From: Scortum barcoo
Taxonomy: Eukaryota; Chordata; Actinopteri; Centrarchiformes; Terapontidae
DNA: 64,000 nucleotides
Assembly (NCBI GenBank): GCA_023238725.1
Contig: CM041544.1
Span: 5,042,001-5,106,000 of the forward strand
Direction: 5' to 3'
Shown: in pieces, positions 25,371 to 39,800 of the stretch
How the letters are laid out: each line of letters starts with the position of its first letter
Numbering within the stretch: the first letter of the stretch is position 1
Program-made: the position numbers and the translations under genes
Notes under the pieces: model-generated
The model's input: the letters and a program-made list of their open reading frames with translations, nothing else
Told to the model about the DNA's origin: nothing
Database searches by the model: none

Positions 25371-25575
25371 CTTTCTGTTATGTTTGCATGTTGTCTGTTG
25401 TGTATTTCCTGTTTTATTTTGTATTCCTTGCCTCTCCTCACTTGTTTCACACTTTACTTCCTGTCCTTTTGTGTTTCCCTCCCATTTTGATTGCCTGCTC
25501 CGCCCCTATTATTGGTTTTCACCTGTATGTCCCCATTAGTCTCCGCACCTGTTTCCACTTCCCTTTCCTCCAGGG

Positions 25576-25583
25576 TATTTATA
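25576..25583 (+). promoter_or_regulatory. TATA-like box of the solo LTR
   Basis: TATTTATA followed by a C/G-rich stretch and a pyrimidine-rich initiator-like region, about 210 bases before the AATAAA. The position fits the U3/R junction of an LTR promoter. Activity is unknown. Confidence 0.55.
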
Positions 25584-25626
25584 CCGGCCCTTCTCCTCTG
25601 TTCTGTGTCGTTGTGTCTGTCGTCTG

Positions 25627-25690
25627 TGCTTACCTGTGCTTACCTGTGCTTACCTGTGCTTTCCCGTGCTTTCCGTGCTTACCTGTGCTG
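25627..25690 (+). repeat. 10-bp tandem repeats in LTR
   Basis: The unit tacctgtgct is repeated about three times exactly, followed by imperfect copies (ttcccgtgct, ttccgtgct, tacctgtgct). Confidence 0.85.
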
Positions 25691-25786
25691 TTTTATGTCG
25701 TCATCCCTTGTGTGTTCCTGCCTTCCTGTTCGGTTCCTGCCTCTTGCCTCGTCCCTGTGTATTCCTGTGTTCCCGTGTTTGCCCTC

Positions 25787-25792
25787 AATAAA
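25787..25792 (+). terminator. Polyadenylation signal of the solo LTR
   Basis: AATAAA about 100 bases before the LTR end, downstream of the TATA-like box, as in R/U5 of LTR retroelements. Confidence 0.6.
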
Positions 25793-26488
25793 GAGTCTAA
25801 CGTCTAACTCTGCCTACTCTGCCTCCTGCCTCGTCTGCATCCTGCATCCTGGGCACTTCCACTCCACTTCACCTTGCACCAACCCTAACACTTTCATCTT
25901 CATCATTTTCATGAGTTGGTTCCACTTCTTTACAATCAACATGACCCTGCAGCTGCAGTTGTCTTTACACAGATTTTCCCAACAAGAAACAGATCTGATG
26001 TTCTTGACAGTGTATGAAAACAAAAATAGCTTTTTTTTTTTTAAACCGTGGGCCACATAGTGCTTGAGGCCTTATATTCATCTTATATTCGAATGCTCAA
26101 ATCATCAGGTGTAAGTGTTGCCATGACAATAAGTGAAGCGAACATCATTCATAACTCCTCCAGTGTTCATGTGGAGGGCGAGACGCATCTGTGGAAGGAA
26201 TGCATATAGACCACCTAGTCTTTCAAAAGAGATGGCCAGTTAAAAACAGTAAAAAATCTGAATGAAGCAGAGGCATACCAAGATGCAACAGGAGGTATCT
26301 GATGGGAAATATTATTTTGGCTTCAAAAACAAGAATGACATGAGCAGCCAGTCTGAACCCGAGAGTGAAGGCCTGTTGTGTTAAAGTAGCCATCTTTTCT
26401 CCCACCAGGAAGGCGACGTGTGTTTGTAGCGCGTGAGCTCGGCGCGAGATAAATACATTTGGTATATCCAGAGCACAGAAATAAGTGC

Positions 26489-26496
<8 letters not shown>

Positions 26497-26543
<47 letters not shown>
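26497..26543. repeat. (CA)n microsatellite, longest in the window
   Basis: About 23 uninterrupted AC units, likely polymorphic. It generates several spurious open frames on both strands. Confidence 0.95.
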
Positions 26544-26545
<2 letters not shown>

Positions 26546-29500
26546 CGCCTGTGACTCATCAGTCAGCCTGTCTAACACCGCTCAGTTTAACAACACACTG
26601 TGAAGACTGCAATAGACATGCAGCACCACCGCCTGTTATTACCCAAAGACGATACTACAAAGATACAAACAGGCAGGAAAAAAAGGACAAAATAAAAAAA
26701 TAACTATGATTCTCTTCTTGCTGTTTTACATTTGCTTGTAGTGAAGTCTCTATCCAGATGTAATGCAAGTTTTAACTACATTTTAAGAAAATCAAAAGAA
26801 AATGTGAATTCATGCATTCCTCCAGCCACTACTCTAAGACAGACAGACAGCTGGTGGCTCTAAATCTCCAGTCATTAATTCATTGCAGAAGAATGCGATT
26901 GTGTAATTAAACGAGCCCCGTCAAAGATCAAATGGTGGAAAACCATGTAGAAAATGTGATGGAAGTATGGAGTTTATCTTTATTTCATGTATTAATTTGA
27001 GAAACTTAACAGTCTGCTCACTGGTCCTCTCAGATCTGATAGTTTTATCAGCTGCTATTTTTAGTCTCTTCAGCTGACGTTTAAGAGACAGGCTTCATGT
27101 GCGTCATGATTTATTCGCTACGTCTGTTTCCAGTGCGCATTGCAGCCAAACTGTTTTGTAGTATTTTCAAGATTTTTTGTGTCCACATTTTTCTGAATTT
27201 CAATCCAGCTGCTTTTATGTGCAAGTTGAAAATGCTCATAAAAATAGGTGGATGGAAATGCTGTTATCTTAAATATATCGACATAGTTGATTGTCAGATA
27301 GCAATTTGTCAAATTACAATTAAATTACAATTAAGTTGCCTTCTGTAAGCTTCTATGATGTTGACATGTCTTCATCGTCTTCCAGTATCTTTACCAACAA
27401 CAGTGTCATCAACAAGAACAGTGGCATACAAACTTTTTAAGAAGGCTTTAACAGTGATTAATAAGTTAACTCCTAAAATGTCGAAGACTTCCCCATATAC
27501 TCGCCTTTCTTTCCAGGCTGCCCCCCATGCTCATGTACCTGACTGACTGGCTGAGTTATCTGCTCTCTGTCTCGCTCTGGCAGAAGCTCAGCACCGTTTA
27601 GAGCCATTTTAGGTCCAGTTGGACTAAAACGCACAGCATATGGCCCTGCTGTGCCAACACCTTGCACTCTATTGCAAAGGGTGATTTTCTCCTGATTGAT
27701 TTTCTGTATTTTCACAGATGAATTCTGTCACATGGTTTTAGGTAGTTATAGAGGATGGACAAAAAACAAGAAGGAAAATAAATCCTCACTGTATCTCTTT
27801 TTTTCCTGTAGGTTTTCTCCCAGGGTTAACGAACATTAATAATTAAATAGTATGTAATAATATCCCTGTTGTACTTATATATACATGTAAATATGAACCT
27901 CTCAATGGTGCTTGAGGAAAGGTCAAGAGATCGCCGTGGCCATCAGAATTCATCATCTGAGGATCATGAATGTCAGCAGAATCCATCCAAAAGCTGTTGT
28001 GGTCCTGTTGGAGCAAAGAGTTGGATGAACCAATCAGCAGACCCAGCGATATTTCCTTCCCTAAAGCATGCAGCTAACATGCCTTAAAACATTCATTCAT
28101 GTCTGTATGTAGGACACGCATGAATTTAAAAAAGGAGACTTGTTTACTGACCTTCTCTTGTTGAATGTTGCTCATCACACAAACACAAATGGCATGATTT
28201 ACTGTGTATAGGTAGACAAAGGTTGCAATCAGTTTCACTTTACTGTTCATTATCATTATCCATTTGCTTTGAATGTACCTTTGAATGTACTGAAGACAAG
28301 TGTGCGTGTTAGAATCATGCCAGAACATTAAGTGCTCAAACGGTGACCTGATTTTCCATTTAACTGCTTTAACTGTGAACTAGGTTGGACAATTAGAGTT
28401 TCATATTTGACATTTGCATGTTTTATAACCTTTAACACCAAACAAATGTGACAGGCATCTCCTTTTTTCTCAGATTCCCACAAGTTTCCTTTTTCACATC
28501 TATTTGTAGAGTATCTCACCCACATAAATATTACAACATTGCACATACTCTATGTATTATATGTAAATGAATACACATTTTCTGTTGTCGCTCACTTTCT
28601 CACTTGTATGTGATTGTAGACAACATCCTTATCTAGGACATACTGTTTCAAAGGTGCGTAAACCCTAATTGGTAGGGATAAATCTGACACAGCGAATGCT
28701 TTGGTTATTGAACATTTCCAAAGAGTCACCAAATCAAAAACTGTATGCCTTCTCTGGCGTGTACCCCATATCTCCACACACAGTTGAAAGTTGCCGTTTG
28801 ACACTCTTGCTTCAAATATTTAAAATATGAACACTGTCTGCAAGAATTTGCTAAACAAATTTTTTGACATAGATAAAAATTGTCACACTTGAAGCCTTTT
28901 TTGTGTATTTGTACTCCAGGTTGTGTATGTTTAGATAATTGACACTTCTCATGGCTGACTATAGTTCAAATTCAAGTGTTTTACTCAAGTACTGAAAACA
29001 CATGGTTTTAACATTTTATCTTGTGACTCGGTAATACAAAGCTATGTGGACTGTGGACCCTTCATCACAGGTTGCATATGTCAACAGGCTGCCACTTGTT
29101 ATTCAAAAAAGTAATTATTTATGAATACTGTCTTGAAGAGGGGAAAATATTAATTATACCACAGACCCTGAAAACACCAGATTCTCATTGCTGATAAGTG
29201 GAGATTAATTTTTAGTGACTGGGCAGTATAACTGGACACCTCTTTATGGTGTTTGTTTGCAGCTCCAGATTTATATGCCTATGTAACACTTGAGCTATAT
29301 AACAGTGAGGCTTAAATAAAAAGGTCAGAGCAAAGGTTATATGTGTAACCAATTAAATAAAAATAAACAGCTGCTCAGTGAGAACAACAAAAACTTTGTT
29401 TGTAACATTTTAATAATGTAAGTGTTCTCAGAATCTGAATTTCTAAACTAAATAATGGTAGGAGAAAAATAGGGCTTATGGAGAGGGTTAGTTTGATGAT

Positions 29501-31284
29501 ATTTAGGCCAGAAAAGGGAGATAAAAATTGTAAAATGAGCAAATGAACAAATGGTATATGTCATTTGATCACACCTCATTTAGTCATCAAGTGGTTGTGG
29601 TAAAAGCGAGACCCTCCAAATTGTAAATTCCATGACTGTAATGACACAAAGTCTCCATGTCATCCAAGACTATCATGAAATGTAAGACAGGTGGACTCAC
29701 TAGTTGTAAATGTGATAATTTGTGAGCTGGTTTTGAACTAACTGACGTCCATTGGTTAGATTCAATCAACATATTTTTAACGTAACTCATCACATGTACA
29801 TTTTTACACGTTGATAAATTCTATTGTTTGTCTGCTTCACATCCAAAAGAAAATGATGAAATCTGCAATTAAAATTATTGGGGGTTTTTTGTTTTTCTTT
29901 TTTTTTCTTTGTAAAAGCACCATTTTCAGTATCTTCAGCATCTTCCTGATTACTGCGTGTCTGCTGGTTGACCTTTAGTTGGCATCACACTGTTTAATAC
30001 CACAGTGTCACTTTGTTTGGAACAGATTTGGAACTAATTATCCCTAAATTACACAAACATATGGCATCTTATCCTATTTCCCAAGTCAGTGGGCATTATC
30101 CTTGAACTGAATTGCAGAGTCTATGGTTCATTGAGGATGACGGTTTGGGACAATATTTACCACTTTAGATCTCCCTCTTCCTTGTCATTGACAGGTAATT
30201 AGTGGAAGCCTTTAGGCTGAACGGGTGGAGTATTCCCACCTCCCTCTCTCCTCAGATAGCCTCTCTCTGCTCCACAGAGCTCCACTGCTTTTTAATTACA
30301 ACCACCCGGCTCCGCGTGGGTGTGTGTTTGTTTGCCTTTTTCTTTATTATTTTATTTTAAGGGGGTGTATGTGGACGTGTTTGTGCTTTTTGGCGTGAGG
30401 GTGTGTTTGGATGTGTGTGCATGTCAGCCGCCCTCCAGGTTAAGACTATCAGGGGACACTGTTGCAGCAGAATAGAGCCGGCGGCCAACGCACAGTAAAC
30501 CAATCCTCTATGTCAGCACAGGCATCTAAGACAACCCAATGTGACCCAGTTTGTCCCGTTTCAGTAAACATGGCGCTTTATGAATGTGAATGCTTGATGT
30601 CTTGGTAATTCGCCTCTAATTGGAATATGTTAGAGATGCGTTGTGTACCGTTCCTTCATAAGCAACGGAGGATTTAAAGTGCTTAACTCCAACATGAACA
30701 GTGCAAGGACTCTTCATTAGCTCGTTGACCTGCGTCTCTGTGTGGAGGGGGCACGGATTGAGGTAATCTCCCCTCCATATTTGATATACAAACGACTGGA
30801 GGTTAATTGTATGGGTGTTGAACTGCAGTTAAGTGTCAGAGTCAAATGGCAATGGGCATTAACATTGGATGGATATTAAGGTTTTTATTAGTTCATCTTA
30901 TGCTTCATGATGAACAGTGGGTGTGGTGTGTATGTGTGCAATCCTCAGTGTGTGAGCGGGTGTGTGAATCTGATTGCATAAGTGCATGCTTGTGTGTGTC
31001 ATTATAAGGGAATACATTTACACATGCATGCTTGCATCACATTGTTTTTGCATATGTGTATGCAAAGGTGTGAATCTGAAGCACTCGCAGCGCATCTCTG
31101 CACGTGGCTGCACATCCATGCAGCTGCATTATGCTCCACAGTGAGGAGGCATATATAGAAATTTTACCCCGTCCCTGAGGAATCACATCTTTTTTCTCTC
31201 TTTACAGCTCGGTGAAACAAACAGGCCTGTGATGCAGCAGAGAGAGGCCTTGAATGCTAAACACATCATAAGAGAGGAAGGCAC

Positions 31285-31335
31285 GAGAGAGGAGGTGGAG
31301 AAGGAGGAGGAGGAGAAGGAGGAGGAGAGGGAGAC
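31285..31335. repeat. Purine-rich GGA/GAGA tract
   Basis: A nearly pure purine run of imperfect GGA and GA units (gaggtggagaaggaggagg and onward), capable of unusual DNA structure. Confidence 0.8.
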
Positions 31336-33784
31336 AAAAAGAGAACTGGGATTGAAAAAGAACGAGAAAGGATGCGATACAGCAAAATGTGACAAATGAA
31401 GGACTAGAGACAGACAGGATGACATATCCAGGAAATAGAGAAGGAGATGCACAGACCTAGCAGGGGCCAAGGGATGGTGACAATAAGAGCAGGAGAATGA
31501 GAAAGAAAAATAGTCCTATCATTGGCTTGAGATCAACAGGCCTTGGGGACTTGTGTCCATTTCCACTGAATAAGAGACAGGGATTTATTTCCCTTTGAAG
31601 GGGAGAAGAGGAGTTGATCCTTTACTGATTTACCTGTGGAGACTCCATGCTGGACGAGTTGTCCCCGACTGAGTCATTCGTCCCATCCCATCTTTTCTTA
31701 AAATCTTCCTTGATTGACTCAGGTCACTTCTGACTCGTTTATCAGAACCCACGGAGCACCCGCTCCTTTATTTTCCTTTCCTCCCCACCCAAGTTCTCCA
31801 ATTCATTTCATCAAACGTGTGGTTGAATCACGCAGGATCCTCTGCTGTGGTGTTTAGTGCTCTGCTCACCAAGCCTCTCCGTGTTGCCAAATTCAGTCTT
31901 TTACTGCTGCACATGTTTTTTTTTTTCCTCAGTCTGCAGCACACTGAAGAGATGAATGGATGCATTTTCCCATCTCCGACTGTCCCTTTTTTCAAGCATT
32001 TAGCCAAGATCTCATTTTCCCTCCTGGTGTGCCACAGTCTTATCAGGCGAGCTGTACCATATTCTGAGCCAGCTGCACATCCAGACAGCTACTGTAGGAA
32101 TGACAGCTCCGGCCTGCCCACCTCTTCAGCAAAAATAATCCCTTAAAAAATAGGTCATTTTCAATTATATATTGTATCTGCATCTTAATAGCATCCTCTG
32201 TAATCATGTCAGAGAGACTGTGCCAAAAATTCCCCCTGCCCATAGCCTCACTGTAAACCTGCATCCCTCAGCATCACCTCACATGAGCAGAGACGTTTTA
32301 TGGTGTAATATGAAATGGAAAAATTCAGCTTTGGAAATACCTTTTAAAGCTCTTTTGAACTGACTGTGGAAAGATATTTAGGTCCTGATTTCACAAATTG
32401 CAGCAGGTAGAGGGAGTGAAGAACTGCGGATGTCATTTCACTCTTCATTTCAGTGCTACAGTATATTTACATTCAGTTTATGGGCTGACCCACACGTCTC
32501 TAAGAGGGCGAGAACTTTATAGTGAGCGTTTCCTGCGGAGTATTAATAGTTAAAAGGAAAAATGTTAGAACACATGTTAATAGAGATGGGCTGCAGCACA
32601 TTTACACTGGCCTCTTAGCAGCTAGTAGCAGCAGTTGCCAGTCTGCACACCATCTCTGAATTACTACTGACAAACCCTTGAATTTAAGCTGACCTGTGAG
32701 ACAGTCAGTCATATATAATTCATGCTCTATCTGTATCTGAATGTCACACTCATAAACTAACCCTAGAAAGTAGTAAGTATGAGTAAACCGCCCTACTGAC
32801 ACATCTTTAATCCTGATACAAAACGACATATGATTTTCATATTTTAACTCTACTTGGTCATATATGGGTTGAGAAAATGCTCAGACGTTTGAAACCCTAA
32901 AATGCATCATGCAGACTGAAATTTGAGTGTTTGCAGTAGTCCTGAAAGGTTCATGTTGTTGGTTAAAAAAAAAAGTGCCAAGCATAGCAATATGGTTCAT
33001 GTCCCAGTGTAACTCTGAAAGTGAATGAGCAACATCTTTCCTCCCTAAACAACAAACATAGCCAGCAGTAGAGGAGCGGCCAGCACTGCAAGCCTGTTAG
33101 ACTGGGCGGCTGCCAGTTGTTTATGTGTGTCATATTACAAATTTGAGGCAAGTTTTTGCTCTGTGCTCTTCAAACCTTTTGTAAATAAATATTATGGGTC
33201 TACCTGTTATCTCCGGATTCTACCAGTTTAAATGACTTTGTCAACTTTGGTGACAGTTGCTGACATTTCAACACTGCAGTTAAAACTGTGCATCCAGTTT
33301 GACATTACACTAGGTCATTATGGACCAGTCACGAGCTGGACTTCCTCCTCCACTACAGTCAGATGGCATTCATCATCCCGTGCCCCCTCATTGGCACTTA
33401 TTTGACCCCTCGCTCCAGTAATAAAGAAGCATGTTTTAGAATTGGCATTTTCCAATCTAGACACCAATAACCCTCCCGCATTTCATATCCACAAAGTTGT
33501 CTGATCTCTTGCTCTTTTTTTCTCCATCTCATTATCTCTCAAACACACACATACACACACATACAAATTAATACTTTAAATGCTGAATGTTAGTTAAATT
33601 CTGATTTTACATGAGATTCAAATGTTGCAGAGGTTAGAGAAGAAGACGTGCTAATAATCGTGTTAAACCTCGAATGTATTGGGCACTGCTGCCCACACAG
33701 ACTGTTCTCCCTTTAAATATATTATGATATGATAATATACTATTTTATGAGCTGCTATTACAATAGCATAAAGCACACACAACC

Positions 33785-33807
33785 AAACACACACACACAC
33801 ACACACA
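33785..33807. repeat. (CA)n microsatellite
   Basis: About eleven CA units, with the last part uninterrupted. Confidence 0.9.
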
Positions 33808-36800
33808 TTTAGCCTATTCCTCTCACTTCCTGCTCTCCCTGCTCTGCTCCTGCTTCCCTCATCCTTCTTCCCTGGCTCTTTTCATATGGCTAAAAGCAGC
33901 AAGCGCTGAGCCAACTGGCTGAGTTTGCCTCCCATGCGCTAGTTAATCTTGCCTGTCCTGCTTTATCTTCCACCTTTGCTTCTGGTCTACAAATCACAGC
34001 TCAATTGACTCCCATTTCTATCCTACTCTTTCTCCCTCTGCCCTCCTTCATGTCCTACAGTAGGCGCCTCCTCCAAAAAGTAGGGTGCAGCAGCGGGGAG
34101 TCCTTTGCAGCCCGTCTCCTCTGTTTCCTGTCTCAGCCTCACACACACACAAACCCCTCCACCCCCTCCCCCTCCACCCTTCCCTTGTGCTTCTCTCAGT
34201 CTGTTGCAAGCTGCTTTCATCCTCTCATCCTGCATCCCACGCGCTACGTGGGGTAATTAGAGGTAAATTAATAGTACATTAGGATGCTGTAAGAGCAGGT
34301 TGCCCAAGGTCGGGGCTAGTACTGTATTACAAGGCATGTAGAAACGTACAGAACTGTGTGATATCCCACCTCACATAGCACATACACACAAAGATTTTCT
34401 GATTTCTCACAGCCTCCCTGCAAACTGATGTCGAACAGCTGTTGATGTGACAGCGTCTGCCAGCATCCAACAGCCATGTAAATCTTGCAGCGAAATGTTG
34501 AGACGTTTTAGGCTGTCTATATCTACTGCCAACATTGCTTTTGAAAGTAAGATGTAAATATTTTTTTTGACATCAGCGTAAGGTCGTTCATGTGGAGCGT
34601 CGCTTCTTCCTACATGTTGTGGTGAAATGATGGCTAAGAAGTGCTGACATATGTGGAGTTAAAAACATACGTTATGCACTTTTACTTTTAGAGACTTGTG
34701 CGATGCATGTCGGGGAAAACATACGCTGCTGTGCTAGAACCCAGTATAGACAATATAGATGGGACAGTTTCTACCTGAATTAACAGCTATAACTGAAAAA
34801 GCGCTATTCTTTCTTTAATGAATAAAAAAAGTTCACGTGCGTACTTGAGAAACACACTTGGTATTTCTCACTTAAATCTCACCCTCCCTCACTGTCATTT
34901 CAAAACAATCCCTCCCCCTGTAGCTCCCTCATTCCTCTCACTTCCCTCTCTTTTATCAACTCCATCCACATCATGTTTTGGGGAAACAGTTTCCTCTAAT
35001 GCCCGCAGAAAGGAGAGGGAAAAAGCTCTTTTTCTAATTGCTCTGCAGTGTGTTTGTATGGTGCGCCATCTGTGGAGCTTCTGCCGTTCCCTCAATTAGA
35101 ATTCTTAGATCAACGAGATTGGAGTTTTACTGCACCGCCAGTGTTTGCTCAGATGGAATCTGCTGCAAGAGCACCGGCTTTCACAAGTTATAATTACAGT
35201 AACACTGTGCTCCTCTCACAACACTGGGATCTCTCTCTCTCTCTGTATATTTCTCTCTAATTATTGTTATTCCTCATGTGGAAATGGTAGTTTTCACCCC
35301 CTACTGTATCTGTTACTGCACTGTGCAAAGCTGTAAATTTGGCATAGCAGTTACGAGTCCTCCCACGGAGTGTCCATAATTTTGTATTTGCTGAAACAAT
35401 ATAAGCTGCTTATTTTTGATGAAACGTCTGTGTGTCTCATTCAGGAAGAGTGGAACAAACAAATATGCACACACACACTGAGACATGCACGCTGCACACA
35501 CGCACACGCAAACACACAGCCTTTACCCAGGTTGTACAGAGGATTTAAAAGGTATCCACGTGTCCTTAATGGCGCTTTCACCATCTACTAAACCTGCGTG
35601 TGCCATATCGTACAATTTAAACAAACTCAGACACTTAGATTTGGTTCATTTAGAGCAGCGTGAGCTTTGTGAGGAATAAACTAATCTGTTCTGCTAGCAA
35701 ATTCCAGTTTGGATTTGTTTGCAGTGTAAAAGGAAAGTAGTCTCAACACAATGGATTTTCAGGAGAAGATGTGTAATTTTCAAGAGCTCAAGTACCATTA
35801 AATCTATCATCCGATCAAATAGTGGTCTTCCAATTTTTATAAGCAATATACATGTATGGAATCTAGTAAGAACGGTTGGTCTGACAGTTTTTTAGATACA
35901 TTTGAAAGTGATAGTGACTTTAAAAAGAGGACTGTCGCACTTTTATCCTGCTCTGTGTATTTTTACAGTTCCTCATTAAAAGTTACTGTAACTGCAACAG
36001 TAAACCTCTTAATGGATGTAGTGGTTTGTTTACGCTGTCACTTGAAAAATACTTAACGCCCAGAGAGACATAATTCCAGGTTAGGGAAAGATTGTGGTTA
36101 TGGTTAAGAAACAGGGAAATATTCTCCAAGAAGATGCAAACTCAGACACACTACAGGTCCATCAACCACTATGGTCTCCACCTTATCTTCCTCTTTCATA
36201 CATAATACTTCCTGCATTAGCACTGATTGTGGGTCTTACAGTCAATGCACACAAATGTACCAAAAGTTCCGTTAACATTCCTACTGAAGTCCAGTATATG
36301 TTTGGGCCCATCATTTGCCCCTGTAGTGCCCAACAGACTATACATCTACTGAGCCCTCTGACAGGCAACACCATTCTCTAATGTATGTATCTTTAAACTG
36401 TCTTTGAATCCCACTCTCACCAATGTGCACAACACTATACATCAAGCAGTCATCGTTCTTTCCGAGGCCAGCAATGAAATGATTAAATCTCAGTCACAGT
36501 CTGGACTAATGGGGTTTTTGCATAGCAGGGGAGGTAGCCGAGTTATGGAATTAAAAATATACAGAACCAAAAGAGTTGTTCGTGAGTCTGATCACTAATA
36601 CGTTTTGAACGTATTGAACCAGGTTACTTCTCATCACTACAACGACTAAAACTGTCAAATGAACGAGTTACCTGTCAGTCCATATAACTTCATGTTTACA
36701 TTACAATCCGAACAAATTGTAATTCTGAGGTCTTTGGGGTGTAATAAGAAAGACGTTGACATCTAGCAGCCAGCAGTTGCTCATTCTTGGAAAACATGGC

Positions 36801-39800
36801 AATCAGAGACTGAGGACAAACCACGGCCTAAAATCCATCATGCTTAGATTAAAGTTATAGGGGCTGGAATCAGATTTGTTTTGATTCCCTGTCTGGTGAG
36901 ATGACAGCTCACCCACACTCTGTCCAGTTAATGAGCTTCTTCTGAGCCTGTGGACTTTTGTTTACATGCACTGCTGTGAGTCTAATTGTGATATTAAATG
37001 AACTAAACACAAAAAAAGTTCTGTGCTTCAGGGCAGAGCAAACAAACTGTAGGAAGAGAGCATGCATTGCTATACCTGCTTTTCTAAATATAATTGAACA
37101 TGTTATCTGTTAAATAGTTCCTGCCATTCTAAATGATTTACATGCTGAGCTGTTGTTGTCTGGTTTGTTTTAAATCTATGTCACAGTGGCATTAAAAGCA
37201 TTTTAAAAGCTTGAAGTTAGGCTTTCCAAAAGCTGCAGACAGCTGTGGTACAGCTGTATAACAAATCCCCACATTGTTTTCCTCCTAGGACACATTTTAG
37301 CCCTGCACATCCATACATTTCGCAGAGAGTGATGCTGCATCTGCAGAATCCACAATACATGTATTATTCTCTGCTATGACGGCAGAAATATGGAATCCTC
37401 AGTCCTCATTCATACTCACCTCTTGAGTTCATCGCTGCTTCTGCCCACCCACTCCTTCTGCAGTCTTCTTCTCCCCCACACTCCTTCACAAACACCCTGT
37501 TATCACACCACCCTGAGTCGAACTAAGAATGCACATTAGCTGTCCTCTGGTGCATAAATACAATCCTTTTGGCTGGAGACTCTTGTCCAGTTTCAGGGAC
37601 GTCCTTAAAATTCAGTGGTTAATACCCTTTAGAGCTCTGTCATGATGTGCAGCATATACATCCAGTGGTATATTAGTATTTGCATACCCATGTCATGCAA
37701 AGGGGCAATCACAACTATTTCTTTTACACCTGCAACTTAACAGCCCTGTTCCATCTCTCCTGTTTAATCTGCTGTCTACTGTCGGTGTGATGTCTCGTTC
37801 CTCTTGCACCTTGTAGGTCATTCTGTATTCTGAATCAGATTCCTTCTGATTCTAGTGATACCTGCATTGAAGTGGCTCGCATGTTGACTCTGTGCAGCCT
37901 AATAGCTACCTGCTGTAGATATGAAGCAGGAGTGGACCGCAGTAATTACAATAGAAGAGACTGATCCTGCTCCACAGGCCTGGAATGTTAATGGCTTATC
38001 AGGTGCAAGACTGCAGCTGAAGACGGAGGACAGACTGTAGTGTGATCTGTAGTTTTTTTAAAAAGTCAGTCAGTACCAGAGTGAGCGTTTATTAAAGTTG
38101 CAGTTATCTCGTTATATGTTGTGAATTATGTGTTAAAAAAAATCAATGCTAAGAGATGACTCTCTTTGTTTTTTTGATGAAAATTTGCTTTGACTGAGAA
38201 AAAAAGACTGAGACTTTCCAGCTTGTTTAAAAATATACACATATACATTTATGTGTATCATTTGGTGCATAACAGTGACATTTGTTTAACTCGTATCGTT
38301 TTTCTTATCGACAGGAAATTCCATGAAAAGAACAAAAACCAACATGACGTGGGTCTCAGTACTTTCCAGCCTCCCAGCTCCAAGCCCACTCACTCCCACT
38401 GAAGATTTAAAATTAGTCACAAATGTGTATTTCCTAAAACATCTGTGCTCCTGAGCATTAAGCTAACAAAAAAAAGCAGATAAATATATCTATATATATA
38501 TATATTATATACAATTTTCTTTGATCTTAAATTCCACTCCTGTGGTCTTGAGCACATCTATTATGTCTTCATTAAGAGCATAATCAAATTGCTGTCTGTA
38601 CTACAATATCTGCTAACAATCCAGATGACATTCAGTGTCCAGCAACATGCCACTGTGATTAACTTCCATCTCACTGCTGATTAAAAAAGGATCTGAGGCA
38701 CACTAATGACCAAATAACAATAAATATGCAGGAATATGTCTTGGTGACACAAGAGAGATATTGCACACATAAAGTAAGGGCCAGGAAATGTTGTTCTCTA
38801 TTTTATCCGAGTAAACAGAGCACAGGTTCAAATAATATTCCAATCCGGTCTACACAGGAACACCTGTCTTAGTGTACTGTCAGAAGGAGGAAAAGTAGAC
38901 TTCTCTAATTATCTTTGCTGCCGTGAGCTTGTTCTTTCTGTTCATCCCTCTCTCACAAGCATTGAAGTGTGTAACCTTTTCCCCAACTGTGTAATCCAGT
39001 GTGGCGCTGCTCTGTGTTCTCCTGAAGAGCATAAGCAACTCCCAACCCCACTAATCCATACTGGAGCTCTCAACTCTCTCTATGCACAGCATCCGGCTCC
39101 AGTCCTAAGACGAGAGATCATCTGTACGTATTTGCCAGCAGCTCGGCTCATCTCGTTAGCTGACTTACTTTGCTTTCGCGTTCCTTCCAGCCATATTGTT
39201 CTGCTACAGTATGATGACTTAAGGAAGCTGACAGCCTTCCACACATTGCCAGGAATAACACTCAGGTTGGGGAATATTGAATTCTTTACTTTTGCGTCGG
39301 CCTAAAAATAGTGAAATTTAAATATATATTCAGTCTGGAATCAGCTCATGAAATACCATAACATGTAGATTGTTGACGTCAATGGTAGCTAAAGACCTCA
39401 CAGCTAGAATAACAGCTGCTTTGCGCTGTAAAGCAGCTCAGCTGATTTTTAAAATCCGACCCTGCAGTGTACAGTGGATATATTGTGCTTATAATAGAAA
39501 GTGACAAAAATTAAGTATATTCAAAAAAGGCAGCACTCCGACTTAATGTGCTTGAGTTTTAAGTGTGCTGCTGATTGACACTGTTGTCCCACAATGCAAT
39601 GCAAAAATGAAATTGTAAATCTACTCTTGGATGTTAATAAAAAAGAATAAAAAAACAAACAAACTGTGAATTGTGGTGATCAGCTCCCAGACCAAACAAC
39701 AAAATCAAGTATTTAACGCTTGGAAATACATTTTTCCTTTTCTCTGTGAGGTTTATAGGTTATTGAACTGTTTTTCTATAAGTGGGTTCCCGTGTTGTTT

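Larger units (their letters stand above)
25376..25890 (+). mobile_element. Solo LTR of an LTR retrotransposon, 5-bp TSD
   Basis: The 515-bp element begins TGTTA and ends TAACA, the TG...CA ends with short inverted repeat usual for LTRs. It is flanked by a perfect 5-bp duplication, ctttc, at 25371-25375 and 25891-25895, as expected for Gypsy-type or retrovirus-like integration. Promoter and poly-A features lie in the right order on the plus strand: TATTTATA at 25576-25583 and AATAAA at 25787-25792. No second LTR, gag or pol is seen, so it is a solo LTR left by LTR-LTR recombination. The U3/R region carries a run of 10-bp repeats at about 25627-25690. Confidence 0.8.

Noticed and set aside
25491..26060. 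189-codon plus-strand open frame
   Set aside because: It runs through the solo LTR and its pyrimidine-rich repeats, and the protein is Cys/Ser/Leu-rich artefact.
26223..26703. Several open frames around the long CA tract
   Set aside because: They consist mainly of alternating dipeptides from (CA)n/(GT)n.
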